Assembly (NCBI RefSeq): GCF_003443535.1
Contig: NZ_CP031946.1
Location: 1-64,000 of the forward strand
Direction: 5' to 3'
DNA length: 64,000 nucleotides
Source of the DNA: Ruegeria sp. AD91A
GTDB lineage: Bacteria > Pseudomonadota > Alphaproteobacteria > Rhodobacterales > Rhodobacteraceae
Part shown: positions 35,161 to 43,492 of the stretch, in pieces
Position numbering within the stretch: the first letter of the stretch is position 1
Layout of the letters: every line of letters starts with the position of its first letter
Translations under genes and position numbers: made by a program
The notes under the pieces: model-generated
Told to the model about the DNA's origin: nothing
The model's database searches: none
What the model saw: only the letters and a program-made list of their open reading frames with translations

Positions 35161-35525
35161 CCGCGCTTACATGTCTGGGGGTTATCTTGACGGATCGCGG
35201 TTCGAAATACGCGGTGTCCGGGGCGCAGGTCACGACGCGGGCTGAAATCGACGCCGTTCTGGACGATTTGAAATCCGACAAGGGCTATGCCAAAGCCACC
35301 CATAACACCTGGGCTGCGGCTTTGCCGACCGGCGCGTTGAAAGCCGATGACGGGGAAAGCGGGGCGGGCATGGTGATCCTACGTATGATCGAACGCGCCG
35401 GGCTGAAAGATCATGTAATTATCGTGACGCGCTGGTACGGCGGCAAGAAACTGGGAGGGGATCGCTTTCGCCGTGTTCAGGATGCCACGCGGGCCTATCT
35501 GGATCACATCGGCGTCCAATCTTGA
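35157..35525 (+). CDS. YigZ/IMPACT N-terminal-type protein (UPF0029)
   Basis: 122 residues. It shares the IMPACT/YigZ core, with Asp-Asp-Gly-Glu-Ser-Gly-Ala-Gly and the hallmark Val-Thr-Arg-Trp-Tyr-Gly-Gly-Lys-Lys-Leu-Gly-Gly. It lacks the C-terminal domain of full YigZ (about 200 residues), so it is a short form. Eukaryotic IMPACT regulates GCN2; the bacterial role is unknown. Translationally coupled to the M48 protease (ATGA overlap). Confidence 0.85.
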   Translation: MTALTCLGVILTDRGSKYAVSGAQVTTRAEIDAVLDDLKSDKGYAKATHNTWAAALPTGALKADDGESGAGMVILRMIERAGLKDHVIIVTRWYGGKKLGGDRFRRVQDATRAYLDHIGVQS

Positions 35526-35594
35526 CCTGAGTCAATGTTTGCCCTCGCGGATGCGCTACCCTTTGGACACAGCGTGAAAGCGAAAGGAAACAGC

Positions 35595-35846
35595 ATGCCC
35601 ACCCAAGAGACCCTGCGGCTGCATGCCGGATTGGTGGACGATATGGCCAGAATGCTGGACATTGATCTTGAGGAAGCCGCCATTGATGGCTCCGTTTCTG
35701 TGGACCAGATCTCTGACGCTGTTTTGCGCTGTACCGACTGCCCGAACCCGGATCACTGCAAGAGTTTGCTGAACAATCCCGGTTCTGCTCGGCGTACGCC
35801 CGAATACTGCCGAAATCAGGAATTGCTCGACAATCTCCTGCCTTAA
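35595..35846 (+). CDS. DUF6455-like four-cysteine protein, first of a tandem trio
   Basis: 83 residues. An N-terminal helical part (His-Ala-Gly-Leu-Val-Asp-Asp-Met-Ala-Arg-Met-Leu) precedes a cysteine block with spacing C-x2-C-x5-C-x16-C (Leu-Arg-Cys-Thr-Asp-Cys...His-Cys...Tyr-Cys). The four cysteines suggest a zinc or iron-sulfur site. ATG 35595 has AAAGGA 7 nt upstream; the longer frame at 35535 is not preferred. Two similar proteins follow immediately; function unknown. Confidence 0.8.
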   Translation: MPTQETLRLHAGLVDDMARMLDIDLEEAAIDGSVSVDQISDAVLRCTDCPNPDHCKSLLNNPGSARRTPEYCRNQELLDNLLP

Positions 35847-35860
35847 CATACAGGTGCGCC

Positions 35861-36130
35861 ATGACACGTCTGGGCGAAATCATGACCCATCTGCGTTTGG
35901 TGTTGCGCATGGGGCGAGCAACCGGAACCGATTTGGCCGCAGCCTATCGGAGCGGTCATCTGAAACAAGAAGAATGGGCGGAAATCGTGCAGCAGTGCCG
36001 CGGCTGTTCCTGGGCCAAGGACTGCCCGGAGTGGTTGGAACGGCGTGAGCAGGTCGAACAGGCCCCGTTTTCATGCCCGAATCGCAAGTGTTTTGCCGCC
36101 CTCAAAGCCAAGCAGAAGGAGCACGCTTGA
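35861..36130 (+). CDS. DUF6455-like four-cysteine protein, second of the trio
   Basis: 89 residues. Same layout as the preceding gene: a helical leader (Met-Thr-His-Leu-Arg-Leu-Val-Leu-Arg-Met-Gly-Arg), then Cys-Arg-Gly-Cys...Asp-Cys-Pro-Glu-Trp-Leu...Ser-Cys-Pro-Asn, again C-x2-C-x5-C-x16-C, with one further Cys after the motif. It starts 14 nt after the first gene and overlaps the third by TGATG. Confidence 0.8.
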   Translation: MTRLGEIMTHLRLVLRMGRATGTDLAAAYRSGHLKQEEWAEIVQQCRGCSWAKDCPEWLERREQVEQAPFSCPNRKCFAALKAKQKEHA

Positions 36131-36390
36131 TGTCTCAGGTCGCGTTAGGGGAAATCGAAAAGCATTTCTGGCTTACACGCTCGGTTTCGCGCTGTATGGG
36201 CATTTCCATGACCGAAGTGATGGCCGACGGACGCCTTTCGCCGGAACAATACGCCGAGCTTGTCACGCGGTGCCGCGCTGCCGGATGTGACGTGCAATGC
36301 GAATACTGGCTGGCCCGGCAGCAGGGCCAGGCGGCCACGGCCCCGGATTTTTGCCCGAATGCCGAGACCTTGAATGGACTGAAAACCTGA
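36130..36390 (+). CDS. DUF6455-like four-cysteine protein, third of the trio
   Basis: 86 residues. Layout as in the first two, with the cysteine spacing altered to C-x4-C-x3-C-x17-C (Thr-Arg-Cys-Arg-Ala-Ala-Gly-Cys-Asp-Val-Gln-Cys...Phe-Cys-Pro-Asn), so the span from first to third Cys stays 9. There is also a helical leader with Met-Gly-Ile-Ser-Met-Thr-Glu-Val. Overlaps the previous gene by TGATG and ends 1 nt from the convergent CDGSH gene. Confidence 0.8.
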   Translation: MSQVALGEIEKHFWLTRSVSRCMGISMTEVMADGRLSPEQYAELVTRCRAAGCDVQCEYWLARQQGQAATAPDFCPNAETLNGLKT

Positions 36391-36633
36391 TCAAAGCCCG
36401 CTGTGCGTTCCGTCGCACAAAGGCGGTTTCGAGCTGTGTTTGCACCCGCAAAAGAAGATCTTTTTACTTTTATCCGCTGTATATTTCATGGGTTCAAATC
36501 CGGTGCCTTTATGCGATCCGTCGCAAAACGGCTGGCGGCCGGATTTTCCGCAGGCGCACCAGAAATAGGTTTTCCCTTCGACCACCTCGACCGGAAAAGG
36601 TGATTTCTGGGCAATGATGGGTGCGTCTGACAT
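36391..36633 (-). CDS. Double CDGSH iron-sulfur domain protein
   Basis: 80 residues with two CDGSH-type 2Fe-2S motifs: Cys-Ala-Cys-Gly...Phe-Cys-Asp-Gly-Ser-His and Cys-Gly-Cys-Lys...Leu-Cys-Asp-Gly-Thr-His. Each has three cysteines and one histidine as ligands. Bacterial tandem-CDGSH proteins bind redox-labile 2Fe-2S clusters; the partner is unknown. ATG 36633 gives the right start; the frame to 36711 adds an unmatched leader. Convergent with the DUF6455-like trio, with stop codons adjoining. Confidence 0.9.
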   Translation of the reverse strand: MSDAPIIAQKSPFPVEVVEGKTYFWCACGKSGRQPFCDGSHKGTGFEPMKYTADKSKKIFFCGCKHSSKPPLCDGTHSGL

Positions 36634-36862
36634 GTGGCTTCTCCGTCTTTTGCTGATCTCGCTGCAACAGTTTAGGGCGCTGACGCCAAAAGGATAGTTG
36701 CGACGCTGCAATGATCACCACTGCGGCCTCGGATTGGCATGGATTCGCTGTGACTCACAAAGACGTGATCGATTCAGTTGCCAGATTGTCGTTCAGCCCG
36801 TATTCTGAATCTGGCCCCGAAAAGCTGGGCAATATCAGAAAAGTAATAGAGGATTGACGGAC

Positions 36863-37051
36863 ATGAAACTGAAACTCGCTGCTGTTGGCGCATTTGCACT
36901 GATCCTGACTGCCTGCGCGCAGCAGGAAGAACCGACACCTGTTTACGTTCAGCCCAGCTATGACAAAGCCGGCACACCTAGCTGCCCGGGCGGTTATCAA
37001 TTGGCCACAACCGAGGCTGGTCAGACGGTCTGCGACCCGATTACTCAATAA
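36863..37051 (+). CDS. Small lipoprotein
   Basis: 62 residues: a signal peptide (Lys-Leu-Lys-Leu-Ala-Ala-Val-Gly-Ala-Phe-Ala-Leu-Ile-Leu-Thr-Ala-Cys) with lipobox Leu-Thr-Ala-Cys, and a short exported part with two cysteines (Ser-Cys-Pro-Gly and Val-Cys-Asp-Pro) that may form a disulfide. Function unknown. ATG 36863 follows a GAGG element 8-9 nt upstream. Confidence 0.72.
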   Translation: MKLKLAAVGAFALILTACAQQEEPTPVYVQPSYDKAGTPSCPGGYQLATTEAGQTVCDPITQ

Positions 37052-37103
37052 GCCATTCGCAGGCGGCCCGGATGCGGACCGCCTGCACCAATCTGGGGAT
37101 TGC

Positions 37104-37130
37104 AGCCGCCATTCGAGGCGGTTTTTTCTT
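37104..37130 (+). terminator. Terminator after the small lipoprotein
   Basis: 5-bp GC stem (37106-37110 and 37117-37121) extended by weaker pairs, loop ATTCGA, then TTTTTT (37122-37127). A second 8-bp repeat (37059-37066 and 37079-37086) lies just upstream. Confidence 0.75.
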
Positions 37131-37183
37131 GCCTGCGTTTGCGGCTATCGGGCAGGCTGCTTTTTGCAGTGCGCAAACACCGT

Positions 37184-37543
37184 TTAGTGCCTTTGGAAGC
37201 CGTAGGAATGCTTGAACTTGAATGATTTGAATTTGTGTCGCTTGACCGATCCATAGGGGATATGGCCGAGGACACGCCGTTTGGGGGCGGTGTATCGATA
37301 AACCGGGGTCGGCTTTTTGGTATGCACCTTGGGGTGCTTGGCATGTGACTTGGCTTTCGGGGCCACGAAATACCGGTTTATCTTGTGACGGCCGTTTTTA
37401 TGAAAACTCAGATGTTTGCCGCCGGCCACAATAAATCCGGCAGAGCCGACCTGTGTGTGCTGGGCGTAACCGGGGGTGGCCAAGAAATGCGCGGCCATTA
37501 GGAAAATTACGCCGTTCAGGCCAAGCTTGAAGATACGGGACAT
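37184..37543 (-). CDS. Exported His/Lys-rich basic protein
   Basis: 119 residues: a signal peptide ending Tyr-Ala-Gln, then a strongly basic, His- and Lys-rich mature chain with repeats such as His-Lys-Asn-Gly-Arg-His-Lys, Lys-Ser-His-Ala-Lys-His-Pro-Lys and a Phe-Lys-Ser-Phe-Lys-Phe-Lys-His tail. There are no cysteines in the mature part. It may bind metal or acidic polymers (inference). CGGAGG is 5 nt before the ATG. The family is unknown to me, and there is no operon partner. Confidence 0.65.
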   Translation of the reverse strand: MSRIFKLGLNGVIFLMAAHFLATPGYAQHTQVGSAGFIVAGGKHLSFHKNGRHKINRYFVAPKAKSHAKHPKVHTKKPTPVYRYTAPKRRVLGHIPYGSVKRHKFKSFKFKHSYGFQRH

Positions 37544-37635
37544 AAAAACCTCCGTGTTCGGCTTTCAGTCCAAGATCGGGTCTGACCGCGTGTTCTGCCA
37601 ATAAACTCGCTTCACGCTTTGTCCATATGACGTGT

Positions 37636-37654
37636 GTCTGACGCATTGTCAGAC
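37636..37654 (-). terminator. Hairpin after rimO (possible terminator)
   Basis: Perfect 7-bp inverted repeat (37636-37642 and 37648-37654, loop GCATT), one nucleotide past the rimO stop on the minus strand. No T-tract, so tentative. Confidence 0.4.
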
Positions 37655-37655
37655 C

Positions 37656-39044
37656 TTAGACGGGCTTACCCCACAAATCGTATTCTCCGGCCTCGTCCAC
37701 TTCGACCGTGACGATGTCACCGGGGTTGAGGTTTTCGAATCCTTCATCGATGAACAGGTTGCCGTCGATCTCGGGCGCGTCTGCCTTGGTGCGGCAGGTG
37801 GCGGCCTCGTTGTCGATCTCGTCCACGATCACCTCAAGCGTCTGTCCGACCTTCGCCTGCAACTTGGCCTCCGAGATCGCCTGTGCCTTTTCCATGAAAC
37901 GATCCCAGCGCTCTTGCTTGATTTCTGCCGGGACGTGATCGGGCAGGTCGTTCGAGCGCGCGCCTTCGACGTTTTCATATTGAAAGCAGCCGACGCGATC
38001 CAGCTGCGCCTCATCCATCCAATCCAGCAGCGTTTGGAACTCGGCTTCGGTTTCGCCCGGATAGCCAACGATAAAGGTAGATCGCAGGGTGATATCCGGG
38101 CAGATCGCACGCCACGCCCTGATCTCAACCAGCGTTTTGGCCGCTGCAGCCGGGCGGGCCATGCGTTTCAGAACGTCCGGGTGGGCGTGTTGAAACGGGA
38201 TATCCAGATAGGGCAGCACGTTGCACCCGGTATCAGCCATCAGCGGAATCAGGTCACGCACATGCGGATAGGGATACACATAGTGCAGCCGCACCCAGGC
38301 ATCCATCTGCCCTAGCTCCCGCGCCAGATCAGTGATGTGGCTGCGCACCTCGCGGTCTTTCCACGGGTTCACGTCGTATTTGCGATCCAGCCCATAGGCC
38401 GAGGTGTCCTGCGAAATCACCAACAGCTCGCGCACGCCATTGTCGACCAGCTTTTCGGCCTCGCGCAGGACAGCATGGGCCGGACGGCTTGCCAGTTTGC
38501 CGCGCATGTCAGGAATGATGCAGAACTTGCACTTGTGGTTACAGCCCTCGGAAATCTTGAGATAGCTGTAGTGGCGCGGGGTCAGTTGCACACTGGCGGC
38601 GGGTAACAGGTCCACGAACGGATCAGGATCGGGTGGCACGGCGGCGTGCACCGCATCCAGAACCTGCTCGTATTGGTGCGGGCCGGTGACAGCCATGATG
38701 CGGGGGTGATGTTCGCGAATGTAATCCGGTTCTGCGCCCAGACAGCCGGTCACGATGACCTTGCCGTTTTCCACCAGCGCCTCTCCGATCGCGTCCAGCG
38801 ATTCCGCCTTGGCGCTGTCAAGGAACCCGCAGGTGTTCACAATGACGGCATCGGCCCCGGCATAATCTGGCGAAATGCCGTACCCTTCGGCACGCAGCCG
38901 GGTCAGAATGCGTTCACTGTCGACCAACGCCTTTGGGCATCCCAAGGACACCATACCGATAGTCGGCTGGTTTGATTGGGGCGTCTCGGTGATCCGGGCA
39001 GCAGGTGCCAGGTCGGGGCGGAGGTTTGGCGGGTTCGTCGTCAT
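37656..39044 (-). CDS. rimO: Ribosomal protein S12 methylthiotransferase
   Basis: 462 residues of the MiaB/RimO radical-SAM family. It adds a methylthio group to an aspartate of ribosomal protein S12. N-terminal UPF0004 cysteines C36, C72 and C101 bind one cluster; radical-SAM C168-x3-C172-x2-C175 binds the other. The C-terminal TRAM domain is present. The N-terminus (residues 1-25) is an extension rich in Pro and Thr. Transcribed alone. Confidence 0.95.
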   Translation of the reverse strand: MTTNPPNLRPDLAPAARITETPQSNQPTIGMVSLGCPKALVDSERILTRLRAEGYGISPDYAGADAVIVNTCGFLDSAKAESLDAIGEALVENGKVIVTGCLGAEPDYIREHHPRIMAVTGPHQYEQVLDAVHAAVPPDPDPFVDLLPAASVQLTPRHYSYLKISEGCNHKCKFCIIPDMRGKLASRPAHAVLREAEKLVDNGVRELLVISQDTSAYGLDRKYDVNPWKDREVRSHITDLARELGQMDAWVRLHYVYPYPHVRDLIPLMADTGCNVLPYLDIPFQHAHPDVLKRMARPAAAAKTLVEIRAWRAICPDITLRSTFIVGYPGETEAEFQTLLDWMDEAQLDRVGCFQYENVEGARSNDLPDHVPAEIKQERWDRFMEKAQAISEAKLQAKVGQTLEVIVDEIDNEAATCRTKADAPEIDGNLFIDEGFENLNPGDIVTVEVDEAGEYDLWGKPV

Positions 39045-39138
39045 GCGCGGCGTATAGTGGGGAAAGCTTCCCCTTGCAAATGTGACGTGTGATTTGAATG
39101 ATCACGGCAATGACAAGCCAAAAGGCGGAGAGCAGAAT

Positions 39139-41094
39139 ATGAAATGGCTGATGCGCATCCTGTTTATTGTTGTGGCGGTGGTCGCGCTGATTATCGGCGC
39201 GCTGTTGCTGATGCCGGGGGAGAAGCTTGCTGCGATTCTGGCCGAGCAGGTCAAGGCCCAGACCGGGCGGGATCTGACACTGACCGGCGATGTGCGCATA
39301 TCCTTCTGGCCGGTGGTGGGGATGGAGACCGGGCCGGTGCGTTTCGGCAATGCGAGCTGGGCCGGACCGGAGCCGATGCTCAGCGCGGATAGCCTTGCCG
39401 TCGGGGTGGACGCTGCCGGGCTGTTGAACGGGGATCTGCGAATCAAACGTGTTTTTGCAGACAATCCCGTGTTGCGGTTGGAACGATCAGATGGGCGCGG
39501 CAATTGGGAGTTGAGCGCCCCGACAACCGAGGCAACTGCGGCCACGACCGGGGACTCCACGCCAGCTGAACCATCGGGGCAAGTCACTCTGGATCAGCTG
39601 GAGCTGACAAATGCACGGCTGATTTACGTGGAAAATGGCGTCTCGCAGATGGATTTCTCGGACGTGACGCTATCTGCAAGTTGGCCCGAGGTCACGGCCG
39701 CGATGGTGATGAAGGCGGCCATGCCGGTGCCCGGAGGGGCGGTTCAGGTTGATCTGAAAATCCCGGATTTACCGGCTTTTGCGGCCGGGTCAGTGACTGA
39801 TCTGGAACTGGCTTTGACGGCCCCGGGCGGCGAGATCGGATTTGAAGGACGCGTCAATCTTACGGGTGAAATGGATGGAACCATCAAGGTCGTGACGCGA
39901 GACACCGAAAGGTTGCTTACCGCCTTCGGTCAGGCTGGCACGACTGTACCGCCTGGATTGGGCAAAGTCGCCGACATTTCCGCGCAGATGACATATACGC
40001 AGGATGGGCGGATTTCCATGCGGAACATGACTGCGCAATTGGATGACAACCGGTTTGTAGGTGAGGCGGATGTCACCATCTCGGACCCGCCACGGATCGT
40101 GGCTCGTCTGGATGCCGGTGATCTGGATCTGTCGCGGATTTCCGAAACGGGTTCTGCTCCAAGCAGCACGTCTCAGGCAAACGCTCCTGCAACTGAGGGG
40201 TGGTCAAAGGACCCTATCGACGCGTCCGCTCTGGCACTGGCGAACGGTAAAATTCGCCTGACGGCCAACTCGATCGACGTGCCCGGAATGACGTTCGGTA
40301 AAAGCGACCTGACCCTGTCGCTGGACCGGTCGCGGGCCGTTCTTGAAATGCATCCGGCCACGCTGTTTTCGGGGCAACTGAAGGGTCAGGTGGTTGCCAA
40401 CAATCGCAACGGCCTGTCTGTCGGCGGTACTGTGACCGCGACCGGGATCGACCTGAAACAAGCGCTGACCACAATGGCCGGTGTTGAGCGCCTGTCGGGA
40501 ACCGCTGCCGGCGCGTTTGAGTTTCTGGGCGCTGGTCAGTCCGAGGATCAGATCATGCGGTCCCTCAGCGGCAAGGGAAACCTAGATGTTGGTCCCGGAG
40601 TGATTTACGGGCTCGATCTAGACCGGTTGATGGGGCAGGGCACCGGATCAGGCGGAACCACTGTGTTCAACAGCCTGACGGCCAGTTTCACCATCGATCA
40701 GGGCGTGTTGACGAACAACGATCTGCTCATGTCACTGAAGAATTTTCGCGCAGATGGCACCGGTGCCGTGGATCTGGGGGGGCGCAATATCGACTACCTG
40801 TTCACGCCAGTGGCGTTGCGTGCCAATTCCGGGCAGGGGATATCGGTCCCCGTTCGCATCGTGGGTCCCTGGAGCGACCCGTCGATCAAGCCGGACCTGA
40901 CCAAGGTGATCGAGGCGGCTGCGGATGTGAAGGTCAAGGAACTGGAAGACGACGCCAAACAGAAGGTTTTTGAAAAGGTCGGCAACGAATTGGACACGAC
41001 GATCACCGATAGTGATCAGATCGAAGATGCAATCAAGGACAAGCTTGAAGAAGAGGCCAAGAAAGGTCTGCTCAAACTGTTTGGCGGGGATTGA
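39139..41094 (+). CDS. AsmA family protein
   Basis: 651 residues. An N-terminal membrane helix (Ile-Leu-Phe-Ile-Val-Val-Ala-Val-Val-Ala-Leu-Ile-Ile) is followed by a long beta-rich periplasmic chain typical of AsmA proteins of the lipid-transfer superfamily, here with Asp-Leu-Thr-Leu-Thr-Gly-Asp-Val-Arg near the start and a C-terminal acidic helix. These proteins affect outer-membrane lipid homeostasis. ATG 39139 has GGAGAGC nearby; the frame to 39082 adds a leader without a better site. The 3' end faces pgm, with a hairpin between. Confidence 0.9.
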   Translation: MKWLMRILFIVVAVVALIIGALLLMPGEKLAAILAEQVKAQTGRDLTLTGDVRISFWPVVGMETGPVRFGNASWAGPEPMLSADSLAVGVDAAGLLNGDLRIKRVFADNPVLRLERSDGRGNWELSAPTTEATAATTGDSTPAEPSGQVTLDQLELTNARLIYVENGVSQMDFSDVTLSASWPEVTAAMVMKAAMPVPGGAVQVDLKIPDLPAFAAGSVTDLELALTAPGGEIGFEGRVNLTGEMDGTIKVVTRDTERLLTAFGQAGTTVPPGLGKVADISAQMTYTQDGRISMRNMTAQLDDNRFVGEADVTISDPPRIVARLDAGDLDLSRISETGSAPSSTSQANAPATEGWSKDPIDASALALANGKIRLTANSIDVPGMTFGKSDLTLSLDRSRAVLEMHPATLFSGQLKGQVVANNRNGLSVGGTVTATGIDLKQALTTMAGVERLSGTAAGAFEFLGAGQSEDQIMRSLSGKGNLDVGPGVIYGLDLDRLMGQGTGSGGTTVFNSLTASFTIDQGVLTNNDLLMSLKNFRADGTGAVDLGGRNIDYLFTPVALRANSGQGISVPVRIVGPWSDPSIKPDLTKVIEAAADVKVKELEDDAKQKVFEKVGNELDTTITDSDQIEDAIKDKLEEEAKKGLLKLFGGD

Positions 41095-41105
41095 ACAACT
41101 AACGT

Positions 41106-41133
41106 GCTTGGGGCATTGGGATATGCCCCAAGC
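41106..41133. terminator. Bidirectional terminator between asmA and pgm
   Basis: Perfect 10-bp stem (41106-41115 and 41124-41133) in the 47-bp convergent gap. On the plus strand it is followed by GGTTGTTTT, a modest T-run. Confidence 0.7.
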
Positions 41134-41141
41134 GGTTGTTT

Positions 41142-42638
41142 TCAGATGGTTTGGTCGTAATCGCCGACTCCGGGCTCGGTGCGGATGACGGCATCGATGT
41201 CCGCGAAGATGGCGCGCATCTCAGCCTCGCTTTCGCTGCTTTCACAGACAACGACCAGATTGGGGGTATTGGATGAAGCCCGCACCAGACCCCAGCTGCC
41301 GTTGTCCAGAATCACACGTGCGCCGTTTACCGTAACCACTTCTTTAATTGCGCGACCCGCGAATGTCTCACCGGTGTTGCCCTTCTCGACCAGCTTTTCG
41401 ACCAGTCGCTGAAGCATATCGTATTTCTCGGTATCGGCTGCATAGGGCGACATCGTGGGTGTGGACCATGTCTTGGGCAAAGCCTTGCGCAGGTCCGACA
41501 TGCTCTGATCCGGGTTGCGGTCCATCAGTTTGCAGATCTCGACTGCGACACGCATCCCGCAGTCGTACCCACGCCCGACCGGTTCGGCCAAAAAGTAGTG
41601 GCCTGACTTTTCGAACCCGGCCAGTGCGCCAATTTCCTTGACCCGACGCTTCATGTGGCTGTGGCCGGTCTTCCAGTAATCGGCTTTGACGCCCAGGGCC
41701 TGCAATTCGGGATCGCTGGCGAACAGACCGGTGGATTTCACATCCGCGACAAAGGTCGATCCGGGATACAGCTTGGCCAGATCACGCGCCATGATGACGC
41801 CGACCTTGTCGGCAAAGATCTCTTCACCCTCGTCATCGACAACACCACAACGATCACCGTCACCGTCAAACCCAAGCGCCATATCGGCACCGCTGGACTT
41901 TACCATGGCGGCCATGTCGTGCAGCATTTCCATGGCCTCAGGGTTCGGGTTGTAGTTGGGGAAGGTATAGTCCAGACGGTTATGGCTGGGCACAACCTCA
42001 ACCCCGATCCGTTCGAAAATCTCGGGCGCAAAGGCCGATGCTGTGCCGTTGCCCGTTGCGCAGACCACTTTCAGCGGGCGGGACATTTTGAAATCGCCCA
42101 CCAGGTCGTCGATATAGGCTTCTTTTATCCCCTCAACGAACTCGTATGATCCGCCTTCGTGTGGCAGTCCCTCGCCGTTCAGAACGATGTCACGCAGTTC
42201 CGACATCTCATCAGGGCCATGGGTCAGAGGGCGCTCAAAACCCATCTTTACACCGGTCCAGCCGTTGGGATTGTGGCTGGCAGTGACCATCGCCACGGCA
42301 GGCACGTCCAGATGAAACTGCGCGAAATAAGCCATGGGGCTGAGTGCAGGGCCAATGTCTTTCACACGGATACCGGCCTGCATCAGGCCCAGCATCAATG
42401 CGTTTTTTATCGCCAGCGAGTAATCGCGATAGTCGTTGCCAACGGCGATCACGGGCTCAATGCCGCGCCTGCGCATCTGCGTGCCAAGCCCCAGTCCAAG
42501 CGCGGTCATGCCTGGCAGGTTGATCTCTTCGGGGTATTTCCAGCGGGCGTCGTATTCACGGAACCCGGTGGGCTTGATCATTGCGTCGCGCAGAAAGCTC
42601 CAGCTGTTGGGTGTCACCTCGGGAAGGGGTTTGGTCAT
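41142..42638 (-). CDS. Phosphomannomutase / phosphoglucomutase
   Basis: 498 residues of the alpha-D-phosphohexomutase family. Catalytic Ser in Thr-Ala-Ser-His-Asn-Pro-Asn-Gly and metal-binding Asp-Gly-Asp-Gly-Asp-Arg are visible, and the C-terminal phosphate-binding domain is present. Interconverts mannose or glucose 1- and 6-phosphates for polysaccharide synthesis (AlgC-like dual specificity is plausible). ATG 42638 is preferred over a TTG at 42650. It lies 15 nt after kdsA in the capsule operon. Confidence 0.9.
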   Translation of the reverse strand: MTKPLPEVTPNSWSFLRDAMIKPTGFREYDARWKYPEEINLPGMTALGLGLGTQMRRRGIEPVIAVGNDYRDYSLAIKNALMLGLMQAGIRVKDIGPALSPMAYFAQFHLDVPAVAMVTASHNPNGWTGVKMGFERPLTHGPDEMSELRDIVLNGEGLPHEGGSYEFVEGIKEAYIDDLVGDFKMSRPLKVVCATGNGTASAFAPEIFERIGVEVVPSHNRLDYTFPNYNPNPEAMEMLHDMAAMVKSSGADMALGFDGDGDRCGVVDDEGEEIFADKVGVIMARDLAKLYPGSTFVADVKSTGLFASDPELQALGVKADYWKTGHSHMKRRVKEIGALAGFEKSGHYFLAEPVGRGYDCGMRVAVEICKLMDRNPDQSMSDLRKALPKTWSTPTMSPYAADTEKYDMLQRLVEKLVEKGNTGETFAGRAIKEVVTVNGARVILDNGSWGLVRASSNTPNLVVVCESSESEAEMRAIFADIDAVIRTEPGVGDYDQTI

Positions 42639-42653
42639 AACAAGTCTCAATCG

Positions 42654-43487
42654 TTAAATTTGAATAGGGTTTGCTTTAGCCAGCGCATCAAATCGCATCA
42701 ATGTGTCAACAAGTTGGGGCATCTGGTCGAGCGGGATCATATTTGGCCCGTCCGATGGGGCGGAATCCGGATCCTGATGGGTTTCAATGAACACAGCCCC
42801 AACACCCAGAGAAACGGCGGCGCGGGCCATCACTGGCGCAAATTCGCGCTGCCCGCCCGAAGACCCGCCTTTGCCGCCGGGTTGTTGCACGGAATGGGTG
42901 GCGTCCATCACGACCGGATACCCGGTTTTCGCCATTTGAGGCAGCGCGCGCATGTCGGCAACCAGCGTGTTGTAGCCAAATGAGGTGCCACGCTCTGTCA
43001 GCAGGATGTTCTCGTTTCCGGTGCTTTCAACTTTGTCGACGATATTGGTCATTTCCCAGGGTGCAAGGAATTGCCCCTTTTTTACATTTACCGCTTTCCC
43101 GGTGTTGCCTGCCGCCAGCAGCATATCAGTCTGACGGCACAAGAAAGCGGGGATTTGCAGAACATCCACCGCTTCGGCGGCGATGGCACATTGTGCTTCG
43201 GTATGAACATCGGTCAGAACCGGGATGCCCATCGTCTTGCGGATGCCGTCAAGCACTTGCAGCCCCACATCGATTCCCATGCCGCGCTTGCCTGACAGAG
43301 AGGTTCGGTTTGCCTTGTCATAAGACGCCTTGAAAACGTATTGCGCCCCGGCGGCGTCACAGGCTTCTTTCATCTTGCCCGCAATCATTTGCGCGTGGTC
43401 TGCGGATTCAAGCTGACACGGGCCTGCAATGATGGTCAGCGGAAGGTCGTTGCCGACTGTCAGGTCGGAGATTTTTACATGTTTCAT
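42654..43487 (-). CDS. kdsA: 3-deoxy-8-phosphooctulonate synthase
   Basis: 277 residues. Condenses phosphoenolpyruvate with arabinose 5-phosphate to make Kdo-8-phosphate, precursor of Kdo in lipid A and Kdo-containing capsules. Family features: Ala-Gly-Pro-Cys-Gln-Leu-Glu, Lys-Ala-Ser-Tyr-Asp-Lys-Ala-Asn-Arg, Thr-Asp-Val-His-Thr, and Gly-Gly-Gln-Arg-Glu. It lies 5 nt after kpsE and 15 nt before pgm, so it is part of the capsule operon; a second, housekeeping kdsA could exist elsewhere. Confidence 0.95.
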   Translation of the reverse strand: MKHVKISDLTVGNDLPLTIIAGPCQLESADHAQMIAGKMKEACDAAGAQYVFKASYDKANRTSLSGKRGMGIDVGLQVLDGIRKTMGIPVLTDVHTEAQCAIAAEAVDVLQIPAFLCRQTDMLLAAGNTGKAVNVKKGQFLAPWEMTNIVDKVESTGNENILLTERGTSFGYNTLVADMRALPQMAKTGYPVVMDATHSVQQPGGKGGSSGGQREFAPVMARAAVSLGVGAVFIETHQDPDSAPSDGPNMIPLDQMPQLVDTLMRFDALAKANPIQI

Positions 43488-43492
43488 GAGTC

